Source of the DNA: Hevea brasiliensis
Taxonomy: Eukaryota; Streptophyta; Magnoliopsida; Malpighiales; Euphorbiaceae
Length of the DNA: 64,000 nt
Direction of reading: 5' to 3'
Assembly: GCF_030052815.1 (NCBI RefSeq)
Contig: NC_079510.1
Location: forward strand, 50,930,725 to 50,994,724
The notes beneath the pieces were generated by a model. It saw only the letters and a list, made by a program, of their open reading frames with translations, had not been told where the DNA came from and searched no databases. The position numbers and the translations under genes were made by a program. Positions within the stretch are counted from its first letter, which is position 1. Every line of letters starts with the position of its first letter. This document shows, piece after piece, positions 23,868 through 36,135 of the stretch.

Positions 23868-23886
23868 AACCTGGCTCTGATACCAA
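23868..23886 (-). other. Primer-binding site of the Tekay element (tRNA-Met)
   Basis: On the minus strand TTGGTATCAGAGCCAGGTT begins three bases inside the 5' LTR. TGGTATCAGAGC is the complement of the initiator tRNA-Met 3' end, the usual primer in this group. Confidence 0.85.
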
Positions 23887-23889
23887 CTT

Positions 23890-25653
23890 TGTCACGACCC
23901 AAAATTCTGAACCGTGACCGGCGCATAATTTAAGTATTCTTAAATCATGCAAGCCTTATCAGAATATCTTGAATAAATATATTGTTACTTACTAATCCCA
24001 AAAATAGACAAAATCCAAATAAACAAAATGCTGAATAAACATCATAAATATCCCATAGGTAAACTGCGGAGTCTCTACAGATTTCAATAAAAACTCAAAC
24101 TGTTCAATAAACTAAATTAATTATTAGCCCGAGAAAACATGAATTCGGGCATACCATGAGAACAAATCAAAGTTGTCCCTCTCCAGAAAATGGACTGAAT
24201 ATTTGGATCAGCTGCAGAGTTCTACTGATCTGAAACAGATAATGCATGCAGAAAACGTGGTTTGAGCTAGATGCTCAGTGAATGATAATTATAGCACACA
24301 ACGGAATAGGAACAGGTAGACGCTTGATTAATTTCACAATAAATTTTCTATTCAATAAAATCATGCTCATGCTGTCAAAATCATTAATAAAATAACTTCG
24401 TAAAACATATATATAAAAGAAATTTATTCAATAAAAATTTTATGGTACAGTGCACCAGGGTGATGATACCCCACATCACCAAAGGTCAGATGGTAAGCGC
24501 GCTACCAGATATCAGATACCTTCCTCCTCCTTCACAGATATCAATGCATATGATACTAATGCAAACCATAAACTGCAATGATGCATGACTCGACAATGCA
24601 ACCTAATACCGTGATAGTCCACACGGCGGGGCCAGATAACAGAAACAGATACTGGGCACAGGTACCAATTCAAAACAGAAAATCAATTTGTACAAATCCA
24701 TCAAAATCAATAAAAAATTTCAGATAGCAAATAATAACTAATAGTGCAATTCCAATAGTGTATTTCAATAGTTTCAGAGAGTCAATAAAATCAAATCAAT
24801 CTCAAATCAATTTAATAAAATCAAATCAATCTCAAATCAATTCAGTAACACATCGGTAAATTTTATAGTCAAATATCAATCAATATAAATACATTAAAGG
24901 CCTGTTCCCAGAATCCTAATGGGTCTAATGCAGAGATAGTTGACAAAATCAATTATTTAATCAAAATCAAAATAAAATTCAATAATAAAATAAAACTCTA
25001 GAAAATCACATATAAAATCATTGTTAAAATATTGATTTAAAATTTCATTTAATAACAAACTTAATGCTAAGAAATTTTAAAAGGGACTAAAACGGTGCCA
25101 TGTACTATAATTACCACTCACCTGGAATCTCCAAGACAATAGTTATTTTTAATGGAAGAGAGACAATTTCAACTGACTGATTGAATATTCAAATCTCCTA
25201 CACACCCAAAATATTAAAGAAAAATATCAAATAATAATAAAATATAATAACTCTTGTTTATATATATATATTGAATGGGATGGACGATGTATATATGATG
25301 AATGGGACGGACGATGATGGGATGAATGGGACGGACGATGACGGGACGAACAATTATAGTTTTATATATATATATATATATCAACTATTATCCAATAATA
25401 ATTATAATCAACACAATTTAATACCAATGATCAAAAAATAATTTTCTAGAATAATTGTAACAGATCAAAAAAATAAAATAAAATTAGATTCACTAATTTT
25501 TGAATAAGGAATGAGAATTCTTACCTTGAAAATAGAATCGAATGTGATGAATAGAGAAATAAAAATTTAGGGATTCTCTGTTGAGAGTATTTGATAGAAA
25601 AAGGAGGTGACAAACAGGTTTTAAGAGTAAAATTTAGCAGAAGAGATGATTAG

Positions 25654-25698
<45 letters not shown>

Positions 25699-25916
25699 CA
25701 AGAGTCCTATTAGGTGTAGAATGAGATAAGAGTTATTATTGAACTGGGTTGTTCAGATTGCAGATATATATTTAATTTCAAAAATAATATATATATCTAA
25801 AAATAAATAAGTAGACCATCTAATAAAATATATATATTTTTTATAAATATATTAAATTATTGTTAGCTAATTAAAATAAAATAATAATAAATAATAAATG
25901 TATATGGGTTTTCACA
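23890..25916 (-). repeat. 5' LTR of the Tekay element (2,027 bp)
   Basis: Partner of 16924-18903. It is 47 bp longer through an extra GGGACGGACGATG unit near 25315-25345, a longer (AT)n tract (25655-25697) and small changes concentrated at 24490-24670. No gene is seen in it. Confidence 0.95.
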
Positions 25917-26613
25917 ATATAGTATCTAAGCATTCAGCTGGCAGTATAGTTATTGGAGGGATGGTGACTGTAATTGCAAAATCATTTGATTTTAATCCTG
26001 ACCAGTATGCTATGATGTCTATGGTTGGCCAGTCTTTTCTAGATAGAATTATTATGACTCAAATGAAAATTTGTGTAAAGAGGGGTGATGTTTATGTGCT
26101 GGTAAATGGGGAACATGAGGATACAAAGCAACAACAGTCACAGGGTATAGGACAACATACTGATGCTGGTCCTTCTAGCTCACACCCACCTACTGTTGGA
26201 CAATCAGACTTACTTGTTTTTCTTAGGGATTTGGAAGCAAAAATTAACAGAATAAGTGCAGCACAGCAGCCTGTTTCTGATGCTAATTCTGATATTCTGG
26301 TTGCTTTAAAGGATTTAGAAGCTAAGGTTGATGCTCTTGGTAAGAAGCAAACCAAGCTTGAGAAAAAGATTAAAAAAAAATTTCTGCATTCAGGAAAAAG
26401 CAGAAAAAGCATGACAGAGAAATGATTGACATTTACAACAAGCTAGCAGCCTCTTTTAACCAGCAGTACAATTGGGGCCAAGACATTTTTAAAGAAATGA
26501 AGGCTATGGCAGAAAACTTGGATACTGCTTCTGAGAAATCTACTGAACAAGTACCTGCAGCAGTAAATGAGCCAGGGCCATCCACCAATGAAGAAGACCA
26601 ACCAGCTATTTAG

Positions 26614-28900
26614 TTTTAGAATTTTGTTTTTGTTAATTTTAGTTAGTTTCTGCAACTTTAGTTTTTAATTGTGCACATTGGTCAGTTTGCTTTATTTTTT
26701 TCAACTGTTAATTTCCCTGGTTATTGGAACTTTTATATGTTTTATATATTTGTAAAGGATTTAATTTTTGTTTCTTTTAATTCTGTTTGTTTCATGAATT
26801 TTACGTTGGCTTGTTCATTGTTGCTTGCTGCTTTGGTTTCTTCTGCTGTGATACTTGCACTATCATTGTTATCCAGATTCCTACTGAATTGATCATTCTC
26901 TTTAATTTCAGTTTCAATTGGCTATTGTAATAGCATTACTGATATTGCTTTTTAATAGTCATATAACTGAATTATTGACAATACAGCAGCTGCTCTTCCC
27001 TTAGCCTTCTCAATTCTGCCTCTAAGGTAACTTCTCGACATTCACATGCCCCATGTTGATACCCCATATCAGTTCCTTAACAGTTGGCACAGGGCATGCT
27101 AATTTACCTTTACTTTAACACGCCTTATACTTTTTGATTAACATGCCTCATGCTCCCAATACTTATAATTCACATGCCTCATGTACATATTCTGATCATT
27201 CAGCACTAGGCATGTACGTTCTACGTGGTAACTCTGTTCTACTCTTTCTTAGTTTATATATGTTCAAGTTATCATTTATTGATTTCATTGATATTTCTGC
27301 CACTTCGATTAAGCCAATGAGGACATTGTCTAATTTGAGTTTGGGGGAGAGCAAAATTTTTGCAAAAAAAAAAAAAAAAAGAAAAATTTTAATCCTTTTT
27401 ATTTACATTACTTAAATTGCATTTCATTTACACTTAATTACTTAGTTCACATACACCATACACCTACACCATGTAAATATATACACTTGCATATAAACAT
27501 CATATAGATCACGTATAGTTTTTATTTCATTATTTTTAGTTTTATTTTTATTTAATTTTTGTATTCATTTTAGGAATCATGCATACATAAAAAAAAATAT
27601 AAATAAATAAATTTTTACCTAATTCTTAGAAGATTGAGAATCATTTTGAAAAGCAATTGAGCTTGCCTCTAGATGGGTTTGATGGATTGAAAGTTCCGGA
27701 TTGGTATGAGGTTATGAGATTCTTATCTAGGTTTATATCTTCTTAGCCAAGTGCCACCCAATTAATTACATTGAGTTTTGAGTGCTTAGAGAAAACTCTA
27801 GAATAAGAAATAACTAATTATGTCTCACCAATCCTAGAATAAGCCTTCTAGACCTTTCAAGGTGAAATCTTAGCATTCACTTGAAAAGAGAAAAGATTAA
27901 GGCATTTTTCGAATTTTAAACCCTCATTTTTAGCCTTAAACAACCTCACTTTAAAAATTTCCCTTTGAAACCAATTTGAGCCTTCATTTATACCCCTTAT
28001 TTCCTTGGTATCCATAATCTACCTAGCCATAAACCTAAACACTTACCTACCATTTATGAGAATAATTTGTTTAAGTTTTGATTCTTAAAAAAAAAAAAAT
28101 TCAAGTGGGAGAAGTACTAACGTAAAATTGGCTAGTAATCATATCATGTTACGAAAAACAAATAATTTACCACCCAAATATATAAAGAAATTAGTTTGGG
28201 GTTGGATTAAAAAGGGACAATTGCAATGCAAAATTCAATGTTATTTATGTAGTCCCTAAAAGAGTTGCAAAAATTGTATGCTAGCATTGGTGATTTATTG
28301 AAAAGTTCTTCCTCCCATTTGATTCTTAAAAAAAAAATTAGATAAATAAATAAATAAATAATAATAATGAAAATAATAAAAAAAAAGTGTATCTTGATCT
28401 TTTTAACAATTTAATTATTCTCATGTTTTGCTTCCCTTTTGCCTTTTCTTTATTAGCCGCATTATTACCCCTTAGCCCCATTACAACCATTAAAAGTCCT
28501 TTTGATCTCTTAATTATGTTTTGCTACATTAGTGGAGATTGGATTAGTTGGTTTGCCTATGAGATTGGCACATTATTCATCCATTTAAACTATTTCCATC
28601 ATTATTTGAGACGCTTTAGTTTATAGATTGTTTTAGAGCCTATTTTAGCATGATTTCTCTATGTAATTGATTAGTTTGGGTTTGATGGAATGAATAATTG
28701 ACCAAAGGCTAAGCGATAATAACTTTGGTGATAATTGAATTCCTTATATCTTGAAGGTAGGTATATGGTTTGTTGGTGGCTAGAGGTAAGTTTGGAAGCT
28801 TGAATGAGTGATTTTCATGAATTTAAGAAAAAGGTACCCCAATTGCATATAATCATTTTTAATTTGCTTGAGGACAAGCAAAGATTTGAGTTTGGGGGAA
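26614..28900 (+). other. Athila 3' non-coding region and polypurine tract
   Basis: No credible gene. It has six copies of the ACATGCCTCATGT-type motif between 27040 and 27215, several A-runs, and two purine-rich TTGAGTTTGGGGGA tracts: one near 27337 and one at 28886-28899, directly before the LTR. The second follows the usual Athila pre-LTR text GCTTGAGGACAAGCAAAG and is taken as the polypurine tract. Confidence 0.65.
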
Positions 28901-30583
28901 TTTCATAAACCCATTTTATATAGATATTTTAGGGTAATTTTGCATCCATTTTGCCTTTCTAGTTTAGTAATTTTATGCTTTTAATGCTTATTTTAGTTAA
29001 TTTTGTTAATTTTAATTTCATTATATTTGATTTTCGAAATTTTAATGTTTTTGATAGGTTTTAACAAGGTTTAAAGGCAAAAAGGTCCATATAGAAGAAA
29101 TTCAAAGTGATTTGGAAGCTTAAAGCAGAGTGAAAAGTGAAGAAAATTTGCTTAAAGGAGAAGACCAACCGAGACTTTCAAGGACCTCCACATGCCCCAT
29201 GCTGAAGGTTATGTGAAGATAAGAGTTACCCAGTAGAAATCAACATGAGGCATGTAAATTCACACTGGATCGTGTAAACAGAGACTTCGGAACAAAACAC
29301 GCTAAAAGTTTCATGAGCTTCCACATGCCCCGTGTGGCAGGTCGTGTAAATAGAGATTTCAGAGAAAACACGCCGAGACTTTCAGGGACTCCCACATGCC
29401 TCGTGTAGCTAGTCGTGCAGATCTAAAGACTCCTCCTCTGAATCAACATGAGGCATGTGAAAAAATAACCTAAATCAACATGAGGTATGTGGGATGGCGC
29501 TGGCAGATTTGCTGACATAGAAAAATTTTCTCTTTTCACACCTTTTACACCTTTTGTCCTTATCCCTTTAAAGACCATTTTTAGGGCAACCCTTGAGGGG
29601 ATATAAAAGCATCATATTCTCATTTTTACCATAAGGAGAAAGAGAGAGAAAAATCAAAAAGAGAGAGGAAAGAGGGAATCACGCCATTTTTGGAGGAGAA
29701 CACCTGCAGAGTGACATTTTCCAGCTTCTATTTTCAGAGATTTGGATCTTTTTCTTCTGGGTTCTTTTATTTTTAGTCTTATTTTCATATTTTCTTGCTC
29801 TATTTCATATTTCCTACTTGTAAATACAAGCATAAGTGAGTAGATATTTAAGATTTCAGAGTTGGGTGTAATCATTTAAGTTTTATTTCTGGATTTAGAC
29901 TGGTTTTAATCAGATTTTAGTATATATAAGTTTTGATTCTTATCTTGTGTGCTTATTTACATACCCATTATTGGTATCCCTATGGATTTTATTCTTAATC
30001 TTAGATTAATGGACCGAGAGGTGAAAATCTATGATAGATAATCAAGATAATGAACTTAATCACCTAGTGTTAGAAATAAACAAGTGGGTTAAGAGGAATT
30101 TCAAGTTGATTAAAATGCTTAAAGAGTTTTGGGTAATTAAACATCGCATGAGAATGGGATTTAGTTTCCTTTAAAACACTCTTTAGTTTGCTTGAAAGAG
30201 AAATTAAAGTAAATCAGAATCAACTTCCTTTAAACTTGTATTTTCCTTAATCTTGGCTTTGTCTATCCAATTCCCAATAAAATTTACTTCATGAACCTCA
30301 ACTCTGGAATTAATTTTTATCATTAATTAATTAATTCTTTTGTCACTTGCTGAAATTTTAGTAAATTAGTATAGTGTTTAGAATTTTAATTGCTTAATTT
30401 ATTATAATTTTCTTATTTTTCCAATTTAATTTACTGCATCTCTTACTTTATTTTTGGTACAAATTATCGATAGCCCAAAAAATCGTGCTTTTTATAGTTT
30501 GGTACTCAAATAACAAATCTCTGTGGAACGATATCTTTACTTTACTACTTGAACGACCCATATACTTGCGGAATACACAACCA
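28901..30583 (+). repeat. 3' LTR of the Athila-type element, about 1.7 kb
   Basis: Begins after the polypurine tract at about 28901 (TTTCATAAACCC; the usual TG start is not clear) and ends ...CTTGCGGAATACACAACCA, the typical Athila LTR end. At about 30584 minus-strand copia protease sequence resumes. A TATA-like GGATATAAAAGC lies at 29600. Motif copies resembling ACATGAGGCATGT cluster at 29190-29490. The partner LTR is outside the window, so the edges are good to a few bases only. Confidence 0.7.
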
Positions 30584-31724
30584 ATTAGCAGTGGAAATAA
30601 ATTTTTGTGAGGAAGGCTTAAGGGATGAAACCTGTTCAGAATCAAATGTCATATGATCCGTAGCTCCGGAATCAATTATCCATGCACTATTAGAAACAAG
30701 TGCAGATGAATTTAAAACCTTACCACCATTACCTCTCGTTGCTACAAAGGCTGTTGATTTTAATTGCAACAGTGGAGGTTTTGCTTGCAGGTGCCCCAGC
30801 AGGAGAAGCTTTGCTTGCATTTCTCTTTCTTGAATCACGGTTATGATCCCACAATTTTGGGTATCCCACAATTTCAAAGCAGCGATCTTTTGTGTGCCCT
30901 GGTTGATCATAGTGTGTACACTTATAAGTGGATTTGTTGATACCTATAGAAGTCCTAGACTTTGTTCGATCTTGTTGGTTTTGAGAGGACCGGTTTTGAT
31001 TTGATCTGTTTCTGCTAACCATGGCTGCCACTTCAGACTTTTCAAGTTCTCCATTCATTATTGCATGTCGGATAGATTCACAACGGACCATCGAGTAACA
31101 TTCTTCTAATTTTGGAACAGGATCCTTTCTTAAGATTTCACCATGAATCTGTTCGAATTATCTATCTAAACCAGCGAGAAAGATGTACACCCTTTGCTGT
31201 TGAATAGACTTGCAGTAAGAAGCGACATCATTCTCACTTTCTATAATCACCTTGTCATGATGATCCAATTCAATGAAAATTTCAATTAATTCTCCATAAT
31301 AGACACAGAGAGATCTACCATTTTGTTTGGCAGAAAAGGCCCTCTGATTTAAAGTGAAGACTTGTAGTTCATCCGCTCCATCATAAAAGGCTTTTGACAG
31401 AGCTCTCCAAATATCCCGAGCAATGGGTAGGAGAATATATCGCTTCATAATCTCTGAAGACATAGACATCAAAAGCCATCTCTTAACTTTTTGATTGTCT
31501 GTGTAACACTTTTCATATCCTTCATCTTTTTCAGTAGATAGTTGTGTATTCCCACGAATAAATGAGAGTTTTTCTCTTTCAGCAATATGCATCTCTATAA
31601 TTTGAGACCACATATCATAATTTGTTTCATTCAAAATGATCCCTGCATTGAAAGATGAACTTTCATATTGAATGACAATTGGAGCAGACTTGGCTCCAGA
31701 GGTTTCAGCATTTGGTTTGCTCAT
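30584..31724 (-). pseudogene. Copia gag and start of protease, broken
   Basis: The likely start is the ATG at 31724 (MSKPNAETSG). The gag core of copia type follows (NYDMWSQIIEMHI; AREKLSF; RDIWRALSKAF), then a zinc knuckle CTHYDQPGHTKDRCFE and the protease motif WIIDSGATDHMT. A TAA at 31160-31158 interrupts gag in frame, and a frameshift near 30785 separates the knuckle from the protease. The protein is cut soon after the protease active site by the Athila LTR. Confidence 0.85.
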
Positions 31725-31736
31725 GGTTCTATGTCG

Positions 31737-31755
31737 GACCAAGCTTTGATACCAA
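31737..31755 (-). other. Primer-binding site of the copia element
   Basis: On the minus strand TTGGTATCAAAGCTTGG lies between LTR and gag. It differs by one base from the usual tRNA-Met complement TGGTATCAGAGC. Confidence 0.7.
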
Positions 31756-31756
31756 G

Positions 31757-31982
31757 TTCAAAAAAAGGCAGTAATAATTTTTTTATATACTGATCAAAAT
31801 CCAAGTATCTGTACATATATATATATAGCTAAGTTACAAGAATTGGTAGGAGCTAATTTTTAGCTATTGACCCTACAATCAGGGACTCAAATTGCAAATT
31901 CCTATTTTACAAAGATTACTAAAAACAAGCCAATAGATCCCTAAAATCAAGCGCTAAAATCAAGCATAAATTATCTCTACAG
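31757..31982 (-). repeat. 5' LTR of the copia element, about 226 bp
   Basis: Starts on the minus strand with TGTAGAGATAATT at 31982 and ends just before the primer site. The expected CA end is not conserved. It contains a TATA-like (AT)n tract near 31825. LPXD-like sequence abuts its outer edge at 31983. Confidence 0.65.
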
Positions 31983-32202
31983 AACCCAACAGCAATTATA
32001 GAAAACAGTTCATTCCAAAGCTGTACTGGATGAGAATGTTCATGTTGGATCAGGAGCCGTTATTGGACCTGCTGTTACTGTTGGTCAATCTACAAAGATA
32101 GGGTATGATATCTTCTTTCTGCGAAAAAGGATCTTTACAGCCACACCCGTGTTTAGTTTACAGTTACTAGTTTTAGTTGTAAATAGAAATTGTGTTTTAT
32201 AT
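31983..32202 (+). pseudogene. LPXD exon-2 and intron-2 fragment
   Basis: Close copy of part of LPXD exon 2 (40128-40254) and the start of its intron 2 (to about 40345), with an internal deletion of about 8 bp and several substitutions. It begins at the copia LTR and ends at about 32202, where CRK 3'-flank sequence takes over. That flank (TGACATGAATACATTTGAAC) has a match at 43390, downstream of the complete LPXD gene. It encodes no product. It is the remnant of a second LPXD copy. Confidence 0.9.
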
Positions 32203-32236
32203 TGACATGAATACATTTGAACAGATTTGCAAAGAA

Positions 32237-34278
32237 TTAACGAGGTGATATATTTGAAAGAGTTACCGCATTATCAGAACAGAATTTTGGATGTGAAGAT
32301 GAAGCTGATCCTGCAACAAATACAGGTTTTGTAGGCTGAGGAAATGTTGCTATTTCGCTTCCCAACATAACAACAACAGATGACATTGTAGGTCTCTGTG
32401 CTGGGTCGTCTTGTACACACAACAATCCAATGTGGATGTACTTCAAGACCTCAGGTGCCGCCACATTTGACTTCGCAAGTAATGAGTCTATTAACTCCAT
32501 TCCTTGCCCTTTAGACCACATCTTCCATGCCTGGAATATATTATATGAAGTTATCAATTAATAATGACATGGTTTTGTGTTAATAATTCTTTCACTGAAG
32601 ATAGAGTGATGGGAACGTACAAAAGTGGGGAGACTTTCTCCCTTTTCTGAAAAGTAAAAGCGATCATTCCTTTTTCCACTAATTATCTCTAATAGGAGAA
32701 CTCCAAAGCTGTAAACATCAGATTTTACCGAAAACAATCCTTCCGTAGCATATTCTGGAGCCAAGTATCCACTGTTTGAAATACAAAAATAATTAGAATG
32801 CAAATGTATTTGAAAAGGAAGATAAAAGGGGTGGTGGAATGAATTTGGATACTTACTATGTTCCAACAATTCTATCTGTAAGCTCTTTGCTTTCATTTCC
32901 AAAAAAAATCATTGCCATTCCAAAATCTGATATCTTCGGATTCATCTCATAATCAAGTAGAATATTACTAGCTTTAAGATCTCTATGAATAATTTTAAAT
33001 CGAGAATCTTCGTGTAAATATAGGAGGCCTCTAGCAACTCCATTAATAATGGTAAGACGTCTTTTATAATTAAGTTGCACACTCGTACTTGTATCTGAGA
33101 AAGGAAAGATCCATAGGAATAGGATTACAAATTTGTCAGTTTTCTATCTTATTACAAGAAGGCATAAAGTATAGCATGCAAAGAACAGTAGTCAAATTAT
33201 TACCAAAAAGAAAGACATCAAGGCTTTTGTTGGGCATGTACTCATAGACGAGCAACTTTTCATTTTGCTCTAAGCAATATCCCAGAAGTCTGACAAGATT
33301 TCTGTGTTGCAATTTCGCAATTAATGTGACTTCGTTCATGAATTCTTGGTGTCCTTGACCGGAAGTTCTCGATAGCCTCTTAACTGCAATTTCTTTGCCA
33401 CCTTCTAATTTACCCTGAAAATGCTTAAAATTTTGAGAAAATACATATACCTTTGATACTATGTATATATTATTTTCAACTTAAATAACAAATTCCTTGA
33501 CCTTTAATATACTATGAAAAACCATATATGATGTTGAGTTAGAGTGGCTCATATTAGGAATACGAAAGTTGTGTGCGGAGGGATGAGATACATGAGTTAA
33601 TTGACATGTGGAATTATTACAACTAAGTTACAATTGTTAATATATACTTAATATTTTATAGTATTGTTTTTCAATATTAATCTTCTTAGTTCTCACCCTG
33701 TACACTGCACCAAATCCCCCTTCACCTAGCTTGTTACCGTCTGAGAAGTTATTTGTTGCAGCTTCAATTATACTCAAACTAAAATTTGATGAGTAATCCA
33801 TTGTTGAAAGTTCACTGCAAGCTACACAACCGAATTGTGGGTGTTAATACTTTGAGGTTAATTAGCAATAATGTCACAATTTTAAAGCATTAATTATATA
33901 TAAAGTAAAATATCATAAATGAGGGGTGTGTATATTTACCAGTTTTTTCATTTATAGCATCCTTCTTCACTTTTTTTGACATCTTAAAGAACAAGTAGAT
34001 TGATAAGGAAACCAACGCGGAAATGACAGTTGAAGTAACAATAGCCACAATTTGTCGCCATTTATCTGCAATACCATATGCATATCCAATGAAAAAACAA
34101 AGAAAAAAATTGAAAGGAGATAATTAAAATTAAACAGGAAAAAAATAAATCTATTTGGAATTTGTAATAATAAATTTTATTCTATCATGCGCCTAAGCTA
34201 ATGAAAGTGATATGTTTCACTGGCTGAAGTTACAACAGTTTTGATCTGAGGTGAGGTTATGGGTTCAATATATACCAA

Positions 34279-34314
<36 letters not shown>

Positions 34315-35546
34315 TTCTATTTTCTTTTCATAATTAACATCCTGTTTATAAATAAATAAATTTTATCACAATAATACTAAAATTGTGGAATTTTGAATTA
34401 AATTTCAATCATAATTAAATAAAAAAAAATATTTTTAAAATTATTCTTCATATGTCTAATGAAATTTCAATTAAATTAAAATTGCGTTGACAATAAGTTC
34501 CCTGAATATATCATTTGTTTCTATTTTAGTAATAATATACACTTTAAAAATATTTCTTTTCTCTTTTTTTTTTCTTTAAATATGATAATAAACTATGTAT
34601 ACCAAGATATTTGTAAAAAAGCAAGAATCCCAACCCAACTATAGGATACACCTAATCGTAGATTATGGAGAAATTGTAACATACATTCGTAATAGTATTT
34701 TTTTCACTCATATAAATGTGGAATTATATTCTAATCAATAAAAGCGTCTACATAATTAAGTATGTTTGTGTAGTTACCTTTTGGACTGCTGGTGTAGAAT
34801 GGGTATTTCTCATACCTAACAAAGCAATTGGGCATCAGAATTCTACAGCCAATTTTTCCCCAGCAATGGTTGCCAAGACTTAAAATAGCTTTATAAAGAC
34901 ACTTGCGACAATCATCTGCAGAGATATCTGGAGTGCACTGTGCAAATCTGTAGATTGGATTTCCTTGGAATTTGGCGTCTGTAGTTGCATATTTAGCTAC
35001 AGATGATTTCCTATAACGTCGGACCACCTTAGACACCATATTGTTCATTGTTTTGTTCAACACATCCATGAAGCCATTTGGTTCTTTGTTATTCTCTCCA
35101 TTTGCCTCATGAAGGAAAGGCTCATATTCCATAATGGAGAAGAAAGATTTGTTGGAGTAACGTATCATACACTGGTCGTACCAAATGATGGCTTCTTTCT
35201 TCCCAGGGCATATCTGGGTAATAATTTCAGTGACGGTATCCACACATTCTTGACACTCCTGGGGACTGAGATCTCCTCTGCAGAGAAAGCTGCCATAGAC
35301 TTTGGCTCCGGAAGTATTGCCTGCAGAGGAATTGTAGAACCCATTTTCTCTGGTAGCATTTGATTTTGACCGAAGTGAAGAAAGGACAGAATCAAGATTA
35401 ATATGGTACGTACTATTTGGGGTGAAAGTGGTATTGCTGCAGTTGTGTTTGCTCGGGGTTAAGACAGCTTCGGTTCCGTGGCTTAGAATGCCAAGAATAA
35501 CAAAAAATACAGAAAGTGATCGTGACATTGTTATGAAAGCTTCCAT
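32237..35546 (-). CDS. CRK1: cysteine-rich receptor-like protein kinase, complete
   Basis: Seven exons: 35546-34778, 34065-33940, 33821-33697, 33414-33204, 33094-32857, 32771-32621 and 32530-32237. All junctions are GT..AG and phases agree, giving 637 residues. Signal peptide is 1-27. Two DUF26 domains have C-x8-C-x2-C at C89/C98/C101 and C204/C213/C216. The membrane segment is about 262-284. The Ser/Thr kinase has glycine loop GEGGFGAV (331-338), Lys352, HRD (447-449), KASN, DFG (467-469) and APE (494-496), all intact. Such proteins sit in the plasma membrane and act in pathogen, redox and stress signalling; the ligand here is unknown. An alternative start is Met7. It is the only intact CRK in the window. 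Its intron 1 holds a (TAA)n tract. Confidence 0.93.
34279..34313 (+). repeat. (TAA)n microsatellite in CRK1 intron 1
   Basis: About 11-12 units. A homologous tract occupies the same intron position in CRK4 (57482-57525), so it predates the duplication. Confidence 0.9.
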
Positions 35547-35609
35547 CTTTCTTAATGATTCTGGGATTTTTCTTATCGTATATGAGAGGAACTTGATTTT
35601 AGTTCATGG

Positions 35610-35830
35610 CTTGCAACTTGACTCTTTATTTATTTATTTTTTTGAGGGTCAAACACAAATATCTGACCATTATTCCGGTTGTAATCTGTCCATTATCTTC
35701 TTTTTTATTTATTTATTTATTTAACTTTGACTGTAATCTTATAAAGGCATCTTTAATATCTATGGACATGGTTTAATTTTTCTTTTTTATTAAATTTTTT
35801 CTTGACTTCTGATTAATAAAATTTGACTTA
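35610..35830 (-). promoter_or_regulatory. CRK1 upstream region with W-box cores
   Basis: Four TTGACT cores occur (near 35616, 35724, 35798 and 35822, plus strand) within 300 bp upstream of the CRK1 start. TTGAC[C/T] is the core of the WRKY-binding W-box, and many CRK genes respond to WRKY factors. An AT-rich ATAAATAAATAAAG at about 35625-35640 could serve as TATA box. The short core occurs often by chance in AT-rich DNA. Confidence 0.35.
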
Positions 35831-36059
35831 TATAAAAAAAAATTTTTTTATTATCTTTAATGATAAATGATAAAAATAAAGAAATTTTTATCTAAATTCA
35901 ATTAACTTAAGATATAAGTAGTTAAATTTATATAATTATTTAATAAATAAATTTTATTATATATTTTATGTGTATTGAATACATTATAAATCTAGTTAAA
36001 AAGAAAAAAGATAAAAATAATAAAAAAAAATATATTTATTATGAGTGGAGCAGGTCCAT

Positions 36060-36125
36060 TTTCCACGGCCAACGAAGCTGCGGATGCCAAAAAATACGGA
36101 AAGTGATGGCGATGGAAGATTCTAC
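36060..36125 (-). pseudogene. CRK signal-peptide relic
   Basis: About 65 bases match the signal-peptide start of the CRK genes on the minus strand (CATCACTTTCCGTATTTTTT, then a GGCAT...GCC tail like 'gcattctaagccacgg'). The frame is not kept and nothing downstream of the signal peptide remains. It marks a lost CRK copy. Confidence 0.55.
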
Positions 36126-36135
36126 CTTTCATTAA

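Larger units (their letters stand above)
16924..25916 (-). mobile_element. Complete Tekay-type chromovirus (Ty3/gypsy)
   Basis: It is 8,993 bp with both LTRs, primer-binding site and polypurine tract, flanked by the exact 5-bp duplication ATATA (16919-16923 and 25917-25921). All genes read on the minus strand: gag, protease, reverse transcriptase, RNase H, integrase and a C-terminal chromodomain, the order of the Tekay/Del chromovirus clade. The LTRs are nearly identical by eye, so insertion is recent relative to the host Athila copy. Several one-base frame breaks and one stop make this copy non-autonomous as read. Confidence 0.95.
15796..26613 (+). pseudogene. Athila third ORF, split by the Tekay insertion
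   Basis: Left half is 15796-16923, right half 25917-26613. It starts MVRTKQPSTHIPKL and has a long Pro/Ser/Asn-rich part, then a conserved domain (YEALAKKKILATKYID to LTFWKSIAPYGRYY). The Tekay element intervenes, and after it come a domain tail and a Lys/Glu-rich probable coiled coil. One frame runs through the left half but has stops, including 16129-16131 and 16534-16536. The frame resumes in register after one copy of the target duplication. A run of A near 26371 then shifts it. It occupies the place called env-like in Athila elements and resembles 'putative plant transposon protein' families. I see no convincing transmembrane or envelope feature. Confidence 0.7.
14184..30583 (+). mobile_element. 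Athila-type Ty3/gypsy element, split by two insertions
   Basis: Visible parts are the C-terminal integrase (14184-14660), a long non-coding stretch, a third ORF in two halves (15796-16923 and 25917-26613), more non-coding sequence and a 3' LTR (about 28901-30583). It is interrupted on the left by the Tat element and at 16924-25916 by the Tekay element. It is itself inserted in the protease region of a minus-strand copia element, whose sequence resumes at about 30584. The 5' part lies outside the window. Confidence 0.85.
30584..31982 (-). mobile_element. Ty1/copia retrotransposon, 5' part
   Basis: Minus-strand element with a short 5' LTR (31982-31757), tRNA-Met primer site and gag up to the protease, where the Athila element is inserted. 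The remainder must lie beyond the Athila nest, left of the window. It is inserted in a duplicated LPXD exon, which continues from 31983. Confidence 0.82.

Noticed and set aside
15796..26613. Athila third ORF as a true retroviral-type envelope gene
   Set aside because: No convincing signal peptide, transmembrane segment or surface/transmembrane layout could be seen. Only the position is env-like.
28387..28626. Hydrophobic plus-strand ORF in Athila 3' non-coding DNA
   Set aside because: Low-complexity Leu/Phe/Ile content typical of AT-rich chance ORFs, with no start context or homology.
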